64,000 nucleotides of DNA from NCBI GenBank assembly GCA_030867875.1, contig JAOWCC010001634.1:138032365-138096364 (forward strand), written 5' to 3'. The position numbers and the translations under genes were made by a program. Shown one piece after another: positions 22,620-33,900 of the stretch (the first letter of the stretch is position 1; every line of letters begins with the position of its first letter). Below the pieces are notes generated by a model. The model made no database searches. It worked only from the letters and a program-made list of their open reading frames with translations, and was not told where the DNA came from. This DNA comes from Actinernus sp. WN-2022 (lineage: Eukaryota; Cnidaria; Anthozoa; Actiniaria; Actinernidae).

Positions 22620-22892
22620 CTATTTTGTTGTACATTTATAGGCCACTTGATTCCTCTTAAGTATTTCTACAACAACTTGCCCAATCTCTGACATTTTCCG
22701 GAGCATATATTCACGAGCTGATTCTTCGGGTAATTTATCTGTCCTCGTGCTTTTCTTTCGTCTTCCGCGTCCGTTTGGTCTGCTTTCATTGTGCTTTGGT
22801 TTTGCCTTCTTCTTGTCTTTAGCTGGTTTATCCTTTGCCGTTTCAATTGCCTTATTCTGGCGTTTGACCGGTTTATTCTTGGTTTTGCCCAT
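22620..22892 (-). CDS. Small Lys/Arg-rich protein, unknown function
   Basis: A 90-codon intronless minus-strand frame from a Met at 22892. The first two thirds are extremely basic (MGKTKNKPVKRQNK... and GRGRRKKSTRT). The end is a possible helix (SAREYMLRKMSEIGQVVVEILKRN). The composition suggests nucleic-acid binding or nuclear location, but no family is recognised. It lies in the core of the foldback element. Upstream on the same strand are a TATAAAAA word and CCAAT-type words, which supports transcription. It could be a host gene caught in the inverted repeat or a gene of the element. No homologous second copy is seen in the window. Confidence 0.45.
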   Translation of the reverse strand: MGKTKNKPVKRQNKAIETAKDKPAKDKKKAKPKHNESRPNGRGRRKKSTRTDKLPEESAREYMLRKMSEIGQVVVEILKRNQVAYKCTTK

Positions 22893-22950
22893 AATGAAGA
22901 GTGATTGAAAACGCGAAACTCAACTCAGAGCGCGAAGACCTTTGATTGTG

Positions 22951-23025
22951 TTGCATTGGTGGGAAGCCAGTTTTGACTGTGACATTTCCCTGTCACTGGT
23001 TGAACATCATTGGCTGCTTTTTATA
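22951..23025 (-). promoter_or_regulatory. Possible TATA/CCAAT promoter of the small basic ORF
   Basis: Minus-strand TATAAAAA at 23025-23018, with GCCAAT just upstream (23014-23009) and a CCACCAAT word downstream (about 22,960). The TATA word is about 126 bp before the ATG at 22892. Motif evidence only. Confidence 0.3.
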
Positions 23026-23985
23026 GAAGGTGTTTGATTGCTGTGAAAGAGATCAGTCTCGCCGGCCGGCTAAAACTTTTCAGAGCGTTTTCTTGACTTT
23101 CTATTTTCGTTCTAAACATAGTTTGAAAAAAGCTCCAACTCGACGCGAATTTGTGCGAATTTCTTCAAATTTTCACAGATTGTTCGCAATTATATCAGCT
23201 AAAAAATGTGTTGGCGATTGTTTTAATTTTCAAAAGAGAGGCGCTGAGAGCGATTCTCGCAACTATACTTGGATTGTGCGTTAGCAGTTTCACGAAGACC
23301 AAAATATCTTCAGAACGGCTTCGAATTTCCACAATCGCCGACAAGAATTCGTAAACAAGGACTGTGGGAGTCCAGAAAAGCAAACCGATCTTAAATTCAT
23401 TAAATTGCCGTGGAGTTGGAGCTTTTGGAAACCAACTCGCTTGTTCGGAAAAGAAGTTTATTTAAAAATCGCACTTTTATCAAAATTACAAACCTTAGGT
23501 ATATCGTTGTAGCCAATTTTATAAGCTTTAAAATGAGGTATAATTTATCTAAATACGACGAATATTCGAGACGCTGCTTAATTTTATCCGGAACAGTACC
23601 CTGAAGGTATACGATAACCTTAAATTGCCCCAAAAGAGTAGTTTTATTTAGAGTGGTACTCCAAATTTATAGTTCACTTGTTGCCTGATAATGTGTCCCT
23701 AGGAAAATGGCGTTTAAAAGATGAAAGACGTCTGGGAAGTGTGATTTTTTTTAGGTAAACCCACGGCCGGTTGAGGTCGCCGAGTGAGGGACTTTCACTC
23801 CTTGTCATTTTTACTGTACTATGGTGAACTTTGGTGAGGAATCGGTTTTTGAAAGGCTTAAAACAACCCTAAATCATCGCAAACAGAGTCAAAAACAACA
23901 ACACATGGTCAGTGAAGTAAATATCTTTAATAGTAAGACATTCTTTTAGAAAGATATGACATTGTCGAGATAGTTTACGCATAAA

Positions 23986-25634
23986 AGTCAGTTCGCTGTT
24001 ACAAAGTCCGATAATAATTACCACCCCCGCGGCATTGGGCTTCCTGTGGATAGTCCTGGAACTTGTCAACATTGTAGTTTTGACAGGATGAGTGACATTT
24101 CCGTATAAACCGGTTTATACAAGTTTACTTAATTAGATGGTGCAATTCGAGTACTAGGGGCCGGAAGTGAATAGTGTTTGACTGCAAAACGATCGAACCC
24201 TAGCCGTCACAAAACGAGTTCTCAAGTATTATTTAGAGCTACATTGTAGGGTTCACAAGTAAACGGTGAAATAGTACTGAATAATTGCAGTATTTGTGTT
24301 ATTACAACCCGACACGCGACTTAATTCCGGCCCCGAGTATTTGAATCAACCCAGGGTTTCGGACAAACTACAGCCACAGGAACTCCACAGCCACAGACAG
24401 GTACAACGATTTATAGGGCTAAATATATGCAGCCATGTGCACTCTGTGTTTAACTGTGTTCTCGTCCCTAAAGACAGGGACCAAGTGTAGTTTACGACTC
24501 CAATCGAAAATTTCCTAGTAAGAATCACTCTGAAATCAACCACACATATAAGAACGAAAATTAGAACGAAAAGTATACTACATAATGTTTATTGTTTAAT
24601 ACAATTTATTCTATAAACTACAGTGTTTTACAAGGATTTCCAGCACTGAGAAATATCTCATCTGAACACATGTAAAAATATGATAATTTTACATTCACTT
24701 GTGTGTATCGCCTTTCAGCCAGTCAGCAATTTCCACATCACGTACTTACACTGTACCCTAGTTAGGTCCAAGTATAGCGATACTTACTGTGACGTCACAC
24801 AGGCCAGTCACGCCACATTTGTTGCTTTCTGTGGTTGGCAGAAACGAAGCGTGAACCCAGTCAGATGCTTATAAAATATCACAGGTCGGTGCTTATTCAT
24901 CTCCAAATTACTTTCTTGTTCTTCCAAAATGCAAGCAAGCCCTTTCATCGAAGCTTATATGCTCTTAACTTATAAGTCTTATAAAGGAATTAAGATTTGG
25001 AATCAGAATTGAGACTTTAGATGTATTTTCTGAGGCCTAAATCGCTAGTTCCCATACAAATCATACAAACACATGGTTTTTTTTGCCAACCACATTATAT
25101 ATGCAAATATATAAATGACGTCAGTGTTTACAAACAGTAAGTATCGCTATTGTTTATAGAATAAATATAATACATGGACACAAGGAGATATTGAATTTAT
25201 CTTCTTGTGTTCAACTCAATATCTCACTCATTCACTGACTGCTCACTTGTGAGATATCGAGTTGAAGATAAATTCCATATCTCTGCATGCCCATGTATTA
25301 TTCTCGGATCAATTGCAGAACATAAGTGCCACTGCAGTGGCATTGTATTCTGCAGTTTAGCCTTATTCTCTATGTATGTACATTTTTAATACCTATCATT
25401 CAAAGCTACAAAATTAATGTAGACGTCCACAATCGATGACAATCTATGATCGGAAATCCAGTCGATACAATTAGTTAATTGATATTGATTCAGGTCGATC
25501 TTGACCAATCTATAATCATAAATACAATGTAGATGGACAAGCACCATGCATACATACATTCCATTTGGAATCCAGGAACAGATACTGTACAAATTAATGG
25601 TCCCCTTGCAACTAGCATAGAATTCCAGGCCCAG
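23986..25634. other. Non-coding stretch before the exon array
   Basis: No gene supported. ATAGCGATACTTACTGT at about 24,775 recurs inverted near 25,140, bounding a segment of about 370 bp. A hairpin of roughly 140 bp lies at 25,160-25,305 (AGATATTGAATTTATCTTC region against its complement). It may include upstream introns of the nucleoporin-like gene. Confidence 0.4.
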
Positions 25635-26003
25635 AACTCCCCACATCTGGAATTCCAAAATGCTGCCCGGCATGGAAGGGATACAGATATTTTCTGTATT
25701 AACTACCCAATGTCAGAAGCTAGGGTCAGGAAACTATTAGGTCAAATTTTCACTATTTCAAACAAGTGTTCATTTGTACAATGTGGAACATACAATGTAG
25801 GGTATTATTTGTGAACCAACACTTTCTTCACAGATCTGATGTACAAATTGTACTCCTGAAGTATGATTTGGACATGTATACATTGTACATGTAAGTATAA
25901 AAGTTGTAAGTCATAGTTAAGGGTTACATTATTTTGTACAATGTCTAGTACATGTACAATGTTACTACATGTATCTTTTTGTTTCTTTGAATATAATCTC
26001 CAG

Positions 26004-26326
26004 GAGCTGCATTTGGAGCAGCTAGCACCTGAGCAGGCTTACAACCTCAACTAATGTAGGATTAACATTAGGACCTACATGTACAGCTGTTCCAACAGCA
26101 GCTGCTAGTGCATTTAAGTTTGGAACCCCTGGTGCTACCACTACAGGGCTCCAGATGGGAATGACAGCTCCTGCTGCAACAACTGCAGCTAAAACAAGTT
26201 TTGCATTTATAATTGGTCCAACTGTCTCCACACCAGCAGCATCTGGGTTTGCATTTGGTGGGCAAACTGCTTCAAGAGGGACAGGTGCCACCCCTGGGGG
26301 TATTACTCTTGGTGGACCCTCTGCAG
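26004..26326 (+). pseudogene. FG exon copy 1, broken
   Basis: Same splice borders as the other copies (CTCCAG before, GTATAG after), but 323 bp long, not a multiple of three. A 2-bp gain turns ACCAGC into ACCTGAGC and gives TGA at 26040-26042 in the phase used elsewhere. It lies at the edge of the array and is probably a dead end copy; a sequencing error is possible. Confidence 0.7.
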
Positions 26327-26839
26327 GTATAGAACACAAACCACCTATGTACATGTACATTGTGCATGTTTGTAGACATATTCCCTTAGTACATGTGCAT
26401 TGAGTCAGGATACATATACTACATGTAGATTTAGGGTAAGGAATGACATGAAATAGCCTTTGAAATATTCCTGACCAAAGAAATATGAATCAACATGCAT
26501 TAGCTTATTGGCTTCTTCTAAAACAGTTATTATATAAATTCGCACTCAGTTTCTAAGATGGGAAAGACGAAGGGCTAACACTCTAAACGTCAGCTGCTAC
26601 TATTTACTTATATAATCCTACAGTGGTTAACAAAATGATACGTGTACATGTACAATGTACATGTACCTTAATATTGATCCACTTTTAGTTGATTAATTAT
26701 AAGTACTAGTGTTTATCTTGTCCCCTTTGATGCAAACTAACACTGATTTTTACATGAACTAGTACATGTATTACATCCATTCTATATCCAATAGTTGACT
26801 AGATAATTTATCTTGGAATAGGAACTGAGATATTTTACA

Positions 26840-27133
26840 AAACAAATTTAAATATATATTTTATTTGTTATATAGTATTACAGCTGGTGGGGGCCTGCTT
26901 TTACTCCCCACTACATTAATTGTTTTGGACACACTACACTCGACTCACAGTTGATTTTACAAAGGGAGGAAAAACCAGAGAACCTGGAGAAAAACCCTCA
27001 AATGCAGATTAGGAATCAGCAACAAGTCTTAACTCACATACATGTATGGTGCCCAAGCTGGAAAATAATCGAACCCGGGACTAGTACTGCAGCGGTGAGA
27101 GGCAAGTGTTTTACCACTGCACCAACCGTGCAC
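26840..27133 (-). repeat. tRNA-derived SINE in intron 1-2 of the array
   Basis: Minus-strand head with A box GGTTGGTGCAGTGG and B-box-like GGGTTCGATT, slightly altered here by a TAATC interruption. The body has GGTTTTTCTCCAGGTTCTC. AT-rich tail. Confidence 0.7.
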
Positions 27134-27493
27134 ATCTGGAATTCGAAAATGCTGCCCATGGAAGGGATACAGATATTTTCTGTATTAACTACCCAATGTC
27201 AGAAGCTAGGGTCAGGAAACTATTAGGTCAAATTTTCACTATTTCAAACAAGTGTACATTTGTATAATGTAGAACATACAATGTAGGGTATTCTTTGTGA
27301 AAATACCAACACTTTCTTCACAGATCTGATATACAAATTGTACTCCTGAAGTATGATTTGGACATGTATACATTGTACATGTAAGTATAAAAGTTGTAAG
27401 TCATAGTTAAGGGTTACATTATTTTGTACAATGTCTAGTACATGTACAATGTTACTACATGTATCTTTTTGTTTCTTTAAACATAATCTCCAG

Positions 27494-27805
27494 GAGCTGC
27501 ATTTGGAGCAGCACCAGCAGGCTCTACAACCTCAACTAATGTAGGATTAACATTAGGACCTACATGTACAGCTGTTCCAACAGCAGCTGCTAGTGCATTT
27601 AAGTTTGGAACCCCTGGTGCTACCACTACAGGGCTCCAGATGGGAATGACAGCTCCTGCTGCAACAACTGCAGCTAAAACAAGTTTTGCATTTGGTCCAA
27701 CTGTCTCCACACCCGCAGCATCTGGGTTTGCATTTGGTGGGCAAACTGCTTCAATAGGGAAAGGTGCCACCCCTGGGGGTATTACTCTTGGTGGACCCTC
27801 TGCAG
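27494..27805 (+). CDS. FxFG nucleoporin-like exon, copy 2 (312 bp)
   Basis: An internal exon of 104 codons. The acceptor is a T-rich tract ending TAATCTCCAG and the donor is CTGCAG|GTATAG. It starts with the last two bases of a Gly codon and ends with the first base, so copies can be joined in frame. The product is Gly/Ala/Thr/Ser/Pro-rich with FG motifs AAFG, AFKFG, SFAFG and GFAFGG and almost no charged residues, the hallmark of the disordered FG domain lining the nuclear pore channel. NUP62-type proteins have this FxFG style, but without the structured coiled-coil exons the exact nucleoporin cannot be named. Confidence 0.75.
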
Positions 27806-28299
27806 GTATAGAACACAAACCACCTATGTACATGTACATTGTGCATGTTTGTAGACATATTCCCTTAGTACAATTGTACATTGAGTCAGGATATATACTA
27901 CATGTAGATTTAGGGTAAGGAAGACATGAAATAGCCTTTGAAATATTCCTGACCAAAGAAATATGAATCAACATGCATTACCAGCTTATTGGCTTCTTCC
28001 TAAACAGTTATTATATAAATTCGCACTCAGTTTCTAAGATGGGAAAGACGAAGGGCTAACACTCTAAACGTCAGCTGCTATTTACTTAATCCTACAGTGG
28101 TTAACATACGTGTACATGTACAATGTTCATGTACCTTAATATTGATCCACTTTTAGTTGATTAATTATAAGTGCCAGTGTTTATCTTGTCCCCTTTGATG
28201 CAAACTAACACTGATTTTTACATGAACTAGTACATGTATTACATCCATTCTATATCCAATAGTTGACTAGATAATTTATCTTGGAATAGAAACCGAGAT

Positions 28300-28590
28300 G
28301 TTTTACAAAATAAATTTAAAAATATATTTTATTTGTAATATAGTATTACAGCTGGTGGGGGCCTGCTTTTACTCCCCACTACATTAATTGTTTTGGACAC
28401 ACTACACTCGACTCACAGTTGATTTTACAAAGGGAGGAAAAACCAGAGAACCTGGAGAAAAATCCTCAAATACAGATAAGGAATCAACAACAAGCCTAAC
28501 TCACATACATGTATGGTGCCCAAGCTGGAAATCGAACCCGGGACCGCAGCGGTGAGAGGCGAGTGTTTTACCACTGCACCAACCGTGCAC
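28300..28590 (-). repeat. tRNA-derived SINE in intron 2-3
   Basis: Clean A box TGGTGCAGTGG and B box GGTTCGATTTC on the minus strand; best preserved copy. Confidence 0.75.
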
Positions 28591-28930
28591 ATCTGGAATT
28601 CCAAAATGCTGCCCATGGAAGGGATACAGATATTTTCTGTATTAACTACCCAATGTCAGAAGCTAGGGTCAGGAAACTATTAGGTCAAATGTTCACTATT
28701 TCAAACAAGTGTACATTTGTACAATGTAGAACATACAATGTAGGGTATTCTTTGTGAACCAACACTTTCTTCACAGATTTGAAGTACAAATTGTACTCCT
28801 GAAGTATGATTTGGACATGTATACATTGTACATGTAAGGTATAAAAGTTGTTACATTATTTTGTACAATGTCTAGTACATGTACAATGTTACTACATGTA
28901 TCTTTTTGTTTCTTTAAACATAATCTCCAG

Positions 28931-29242
28931 GAGCTGCATTTGGAGCAGCACCAGCAGGCTCTACAACCTCAACTAATGCAGGATTATCATTAGGACCTAC
29001 ATGTACAGCTGTTCCAACAGCAGCTGCTAGTGCATTTAAGTTTGGAACCCCTGGTACCACCACTACAGGGCTCCAGATGGGAATGACATTTCCTGCTGCA
29101 ACAACTGCATCTAAAACAAGTTTTGCATTTGGTCCAACTGTCTCCACACCAGCAGCATCTGGGTTTGCATTTGGTGGGCAAACTGCTTCAATAGGGACAG
29201 GTGCCACCCCTGGGGGTATTACTCTTGGTGGACCCTCTGCAG
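28931..29242 (+). CDS. FxFG nucleoporin-like exon, copy 3 (312 bp)
   Basis: Open in the same phase as copy 2, with the same splice borders. Differences are substitutions only (for example Val to Ala in TNVG, Ala to Phe in MTAPA). All FG motifs are kept. The following intron is 9.2 kb because the BEL-Pao element sits in it. Confidence 0.75.
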
Positions 29243-29704
29243 GTATAGAACACAAACCACCTATGTACATGTACATTGTGCATGTTTGTAGACATATTCC
29301 CTTAGTACATGTACATTCAGTCAGGATATATACTACATGTAGATTTAGGGCAAGGGATGACATGAAATAGCCTTTGTAATATTCCTGACCAAAGAAATAT
29401 GAATCAACATGCATTAGCTTATTGGCTTCTTCTAAAACAGTTATTATATAAATTTGCACTAAGTTTCTAAGATGGGATAGATGAAGGGCTAACTCTCTAA
29501 ACGTCAGCTGCTATTTACTTAATCCTACAGTGGTTAACATATATACGTGTACATGTACAATGTACATGTACCTTAATATTGATCCACTTTTAGTTGATTA
29601 ATTATAAGTACCAGTGTTTATCTTGTCCCCTTTGATGCAAACTAACACTGATTTTTACATGAACTAGTACATGTATTACATCCATTCTATATCCAATAGT
29701 TGAC

Positions 29705-30101
29705 TGTACTCATCTAGATATAATTTATCTTGGAATAGGAACTGAGATATTTTACAAAATAAATTTACTCATCTAGATATAATTTATCTTGGAATAGGAA
29801 CTGAGATATTTTACAAAATAAATTTAAAAATATATTTTATTTGTTATTTATATAGTATTACAGCTGGTGGGGGCCTGCTTTTACTCCCTACTACATTAAT
29901 TGTTTTGGACACACTACACTCGACTCACATTTGATTTTACAAAGGGAGGAAAAACCAGAGAACCTGGAGAAAAACCCTCAAATGCAGATAAGGAATCAAC
30001 AACAAGCCTAACTCACATACATGTATGGTGCCCAAGCTGGAAATCGAACCGGGACCGCAGCGGTGAGAGGCGAGTGTTTTACCACTGCACCAACCGTGCA
30101 C
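29705..30101 (-). repeat. tRNA-derived SINE with duplicated tail region, intron 3-4
   Basis: Same SINE. Next to its tail, a stretch of about 62 bp beginning ACTCATCTAGATATAATT is present twice in tandem (29,706-29,828). Confidence 0.7.
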
Positions 30102-30427
30102 ATCTGGAATTCCAAAATGCTGCCCATGGAAGGGATACAGATATTTTCTGTATTAACTATATACCCAATGTCAGAAGCTAGGGTCAGGAAACTATTAGGT
30201 CAAATTTTCACTATTTCAAACAAGTGTACATTTGTACAATGTAGAACATACAATGTAGGGTATTCTTTGTGAACCAACACTTTCTTCACAGATCTGAAAT
30301 ACAAATTGTACTCCTGAAGTATGATTTGGACATGTATACATTGTACATGTAAGTATAAAAGTTGTAAGTCATAGTTAAGGGTTACATTATTTTGTACAAT
30401 GTCTAGTACATGTACAATGTTACTACA

Positions 30428-30838
30428 TGTGGCTCCTGCACATTAGGAATAATAACTCGGCTAACGCTCCAATAACTCAACTTTATTATTAGACTTAATA
30501 CGATCCACTTTGACTCCAGCTTGGTTTACAACTCCAAGTAAACTTTTATAATTCTCTCGTCGAACAGACAACAAACACGCACACAGTTCCAGTGTCCTTC
30601 CAGGATCTCTTGACGCGGTTTATCTAGGTAAAATACACTGAAATTAAACTACAAAGTTCTATACGACATTATTTTAAGAAGTTATGAAACTTACCGGACT
30701 GTTCGGTAACCTAAGGAAGCATTTATAGCGCTGACAAAACGCTATCCAAAATCCAACATGGACGACGACAAACATGTGCTCAACTACTGATCACGTGACG
30801 TGCGAAACTCCCCTAGGGGGTAGTACACGGTAGCCACA
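30428..30838 (-). repeat. BEL-Pao 3' LTR
   Basis: 411 bp with TG...CA ends; nearly identical to the LTR at 37961-38371. Confidence 0.95.
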
Positions 30839-30974
30839 CCGGCCCCTAAATGAAATAGTTTAACGATGACTTCATTTACATACATAAGCTACCGAGCTAT
30901 TACACAATAATGTTCTTAAAGTGTCATTGTATATATAAATCAGTTCACGTTCTCTAACGAAACTTGTAACTCCA

Positions 30975-33900
30975 TTACACTGCTTCATCTGCATCTGCGG
31001 AATCGTCCATCTCAAGCAGACACAACTTGGCCACTGGACGCGTGAGTATGGTGCTACTCACTTTAACTTCTCCCCGACGCTGTCGTCTTGCATGTGTCGC
31101 TACAGACGATGATGTCTTCACTCTTGCTGTGCGCACATATCCATCCTTGGATCCAATTACCTCTGTGACGTATCCGAGCGGCCATTCGCCTCTTGGAAAA
31201 TTCTCATCAGCAAGAAGGACAAGGTCACCGACTTTCACATTTCTCTTTGGTATGTTCCACTTCTTCCTTTCCAACAGCGTAGGAAGGTACTCTTTCGTCC
31301 ACCTTCGCCAAAACACATTGGCTAAGTATTGCGCTTGCTTCCACGCACGCTTGCAATATTGATCCTCTTTATTGAACACTCCCGGTGGTAGGCTTGGACA
31401 AGGTCTCAGGTGCAACAAGTGATTGGGAGTCAATGGCTCATCATCTGCGATGCTGTCACTATTGCGTGTCAAGGGCCTGCTGTTGATGATGTTAACAGCT
31501 TCTGCTATCACGGTGGAGAGGACCTCGTCTGTAACTAATTGCTCCTTCAATGTGGCTTTCAGGACCCGTTTCGACGTCTGCACCATCCTCTCCCATACAC
31601 CTCCCATATGGCTAGCAGCAGGGGGATTAAATTTCCACTTGATCTCCCTTTGTGCACAGAAATTACTAATCTTCTGGTAGTTCCACTGTCCCATGGCTTC
31701 CCTCAACTCCTTGTCTGCACCTTTGAAGTTTGTCCCTCGGTCACTGCGTATCTCTTCTGGACAGCCGCGAATGCTGATAAATCTTCTCAGAGCATTTATC
31801 ATGGAATCTACAGTCAATGAGTGTGCAACCTCAATATGCACTGCACGCACAGTCAAGCATGTGAAAAGGCATCCGTATCTCTTCACGTGGGATCTTCCTT
31901 GCTTTACTTCTACCGGCCCAAAGTAATCTACCCCGACGTATGTGAACGGTGGCTTGTTAGGAGTGAGCCTATCTTTTGGCAAATCCGCCATGTACTGCTC
32001 TTGGGGACGAACTCTTCTCTTCTGACAGTCCAGACACCTTCCTAGCACGCGCCGTACCGCAGACCGTCCCTTCACTATCCAAAACTTCCTTCTTACAGAC
32101 GAAAGTACTGCTTCCTGTCCCATATGACCGACGTTCACGTGATGTTCCTTGATTATCATATCGGTTACATGATGCTTGTAGGGTAATATTATTGGGTGCC
32201 TCAGTTGATAGGCGACGGGTGCACTGCCAATACGACCTCCAGCGGTCAGCAATCCTTCATTCATTTGTGGATTCAACTTGTACATGTATATGGACGCTCC
32301 TGCCCTTTTCACTGACTTCTTGACAGACCTTTCGTCAGCATCGGCACTTGTCGATGACTGTATCGCCAGTACTTCTGGAAATGCTTTGCCTTGAACGTAG
32401 CAAAGGATTTCGCATTCAGCAGACCTCAATTCATCAAGCGTCAAGCAACCGACTCGTACCCCTTCTGTTTTATTCACGTTTTCGCAGGAAGGAACGTTCT
32501 TCTGCTGCAGGGCTTTCTTTCTCAGGTATTGCTTGAAGCGTAGTAACCATGCAATGGTCATCTTCAATTTCCACCAGGAAGAGTGATACATGATCAGGTC
32601 ATCAACAACATCACTATTGGCCGTTGTGGCATAAATTGGACTCTCCTTCCTGACTTCCGGATCTTCATCCTTTAGCTCGGGAATCCCAATCTTTTCCGGC
32701 CAGTGGGCTTCGTCTTTCCACAGAAACTTAGGACCTGTCAACCATCGATTATCCTTTAACATGGCGTCTAACTTCATTCCCTTTGACCCATCATCTGCTG
32801 GGTTGTCATCTCTGTTTACGTATCTCCATTCCGAGGGCGTCGAACCATTATGTATGATGGTCAAACGGTTGGACTCAAACGTGTGGAATCTCTTAGAGCT
32901 GTTGTTGATACACTTCAATACCGAAGTGGAGTCTGTCCAGTACGTCACTTTCTGCACCATCATATCAAGCTCTTCACGGATCACTTTACTCAACTTTACG
33001 GATATGACAGCAGCCGTTAACTCAAGTCTTGGGATGGATATTTCTCGAATGGGTGCCAACCGGGCCTTCCCCATGACGAACGAACAGTGGATTCTTCCGG
33101 AGACATCTACCAAGCGGAGGTAGGCAACCGACGAGTATCCCAGTCGGGAAGCATCTGAGAATAGATGTAGGTGAACATCTTTAACTTCGCCAAACCCTCG
33201 AGGCTTGTAGCAGCGGTCTACTTGTATTTCTTCAAGCTTTACAAGATCATCTAACCATCGCCTCCACTGCGCCATTTCGTTCTCTCCCAGCTGTTCATCC
33301 CAGCCGACCTTTAGCCTACTCAGCATCTGTAACAGCAGCTTAGCTTTCATGACGTAAGGTGCCATAAACCCCAACGGATCAAACAGTGAATACACGACCG
33401 ACAATATTCCTCTTCTTGTCGTCGGCTTCTCGCTCACCAAACGCTCGATCTTGCTCAAGACCTCCCACACAAACTTGTCCTCTTCTATGTTCCACTTCAG
33501 GCCAAGAGCACTTTCTGTTGGAAGTCTCTCCAACTCGAGATTAACCACCGACTTGGCCCTCTCTGATTCTGGGATCGTTGCTAAGACCTCTCTATCGTTA
33601 CTGAACCATTTTGTCAATCTGAACCCTCCTTCAGCAAGTAATTCTCGCAGCTGGCTCACTAGGTTAACTGCCTTCATAGTTGTGTCCGTTGACTTCATGA
33701 GGTCATCCACGTACATATTCTTATGGATAGTCTCTGCAACCTCCTTATCCAGGCCTTCATGTAAATCTGCTGTTTTCTTCAAGCAGAAATTTGCCACACC
33801 AGGTGATGACGTCGCTCCAAAGAGATGTTTCACCATGCGATATTCCACTGCATCTCCTGACAAATCTGCATTCGGCCACCACAAAAACCTCAATGCATCA

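Larger units (their letters stand above)
21314..23985. mobile_element. Foldback-type element with about 380-bp inverted arms
   Basis: Bases 21,314-21,671 plus 22,212 to about 22,232 match, inverted, 23,600-23,985; the left arm is split by a TTAA MITE. Shared words include ATGCGTAAACTATCTCG at the outer ends and GGTTATCGTATA at the inner ends. The arms differ by scattered substitutions. The 1.37-kb core carries a small basic ORF on the minus strand. It could be a foldback transposon or an old inverted duplication; no target duplication was identified. Confidence 0.6.

Noticed and set aside
28914..29459. Minus-strand ORFs across each FG exon (MYIGGLCSIPAEGPP... type)
   Set aside because: Antisense shadows of the plus-strand exons. 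They run through splice sites, whereas the plus strand has acceptor, donor, FG motifs and frame-keeping length changes.
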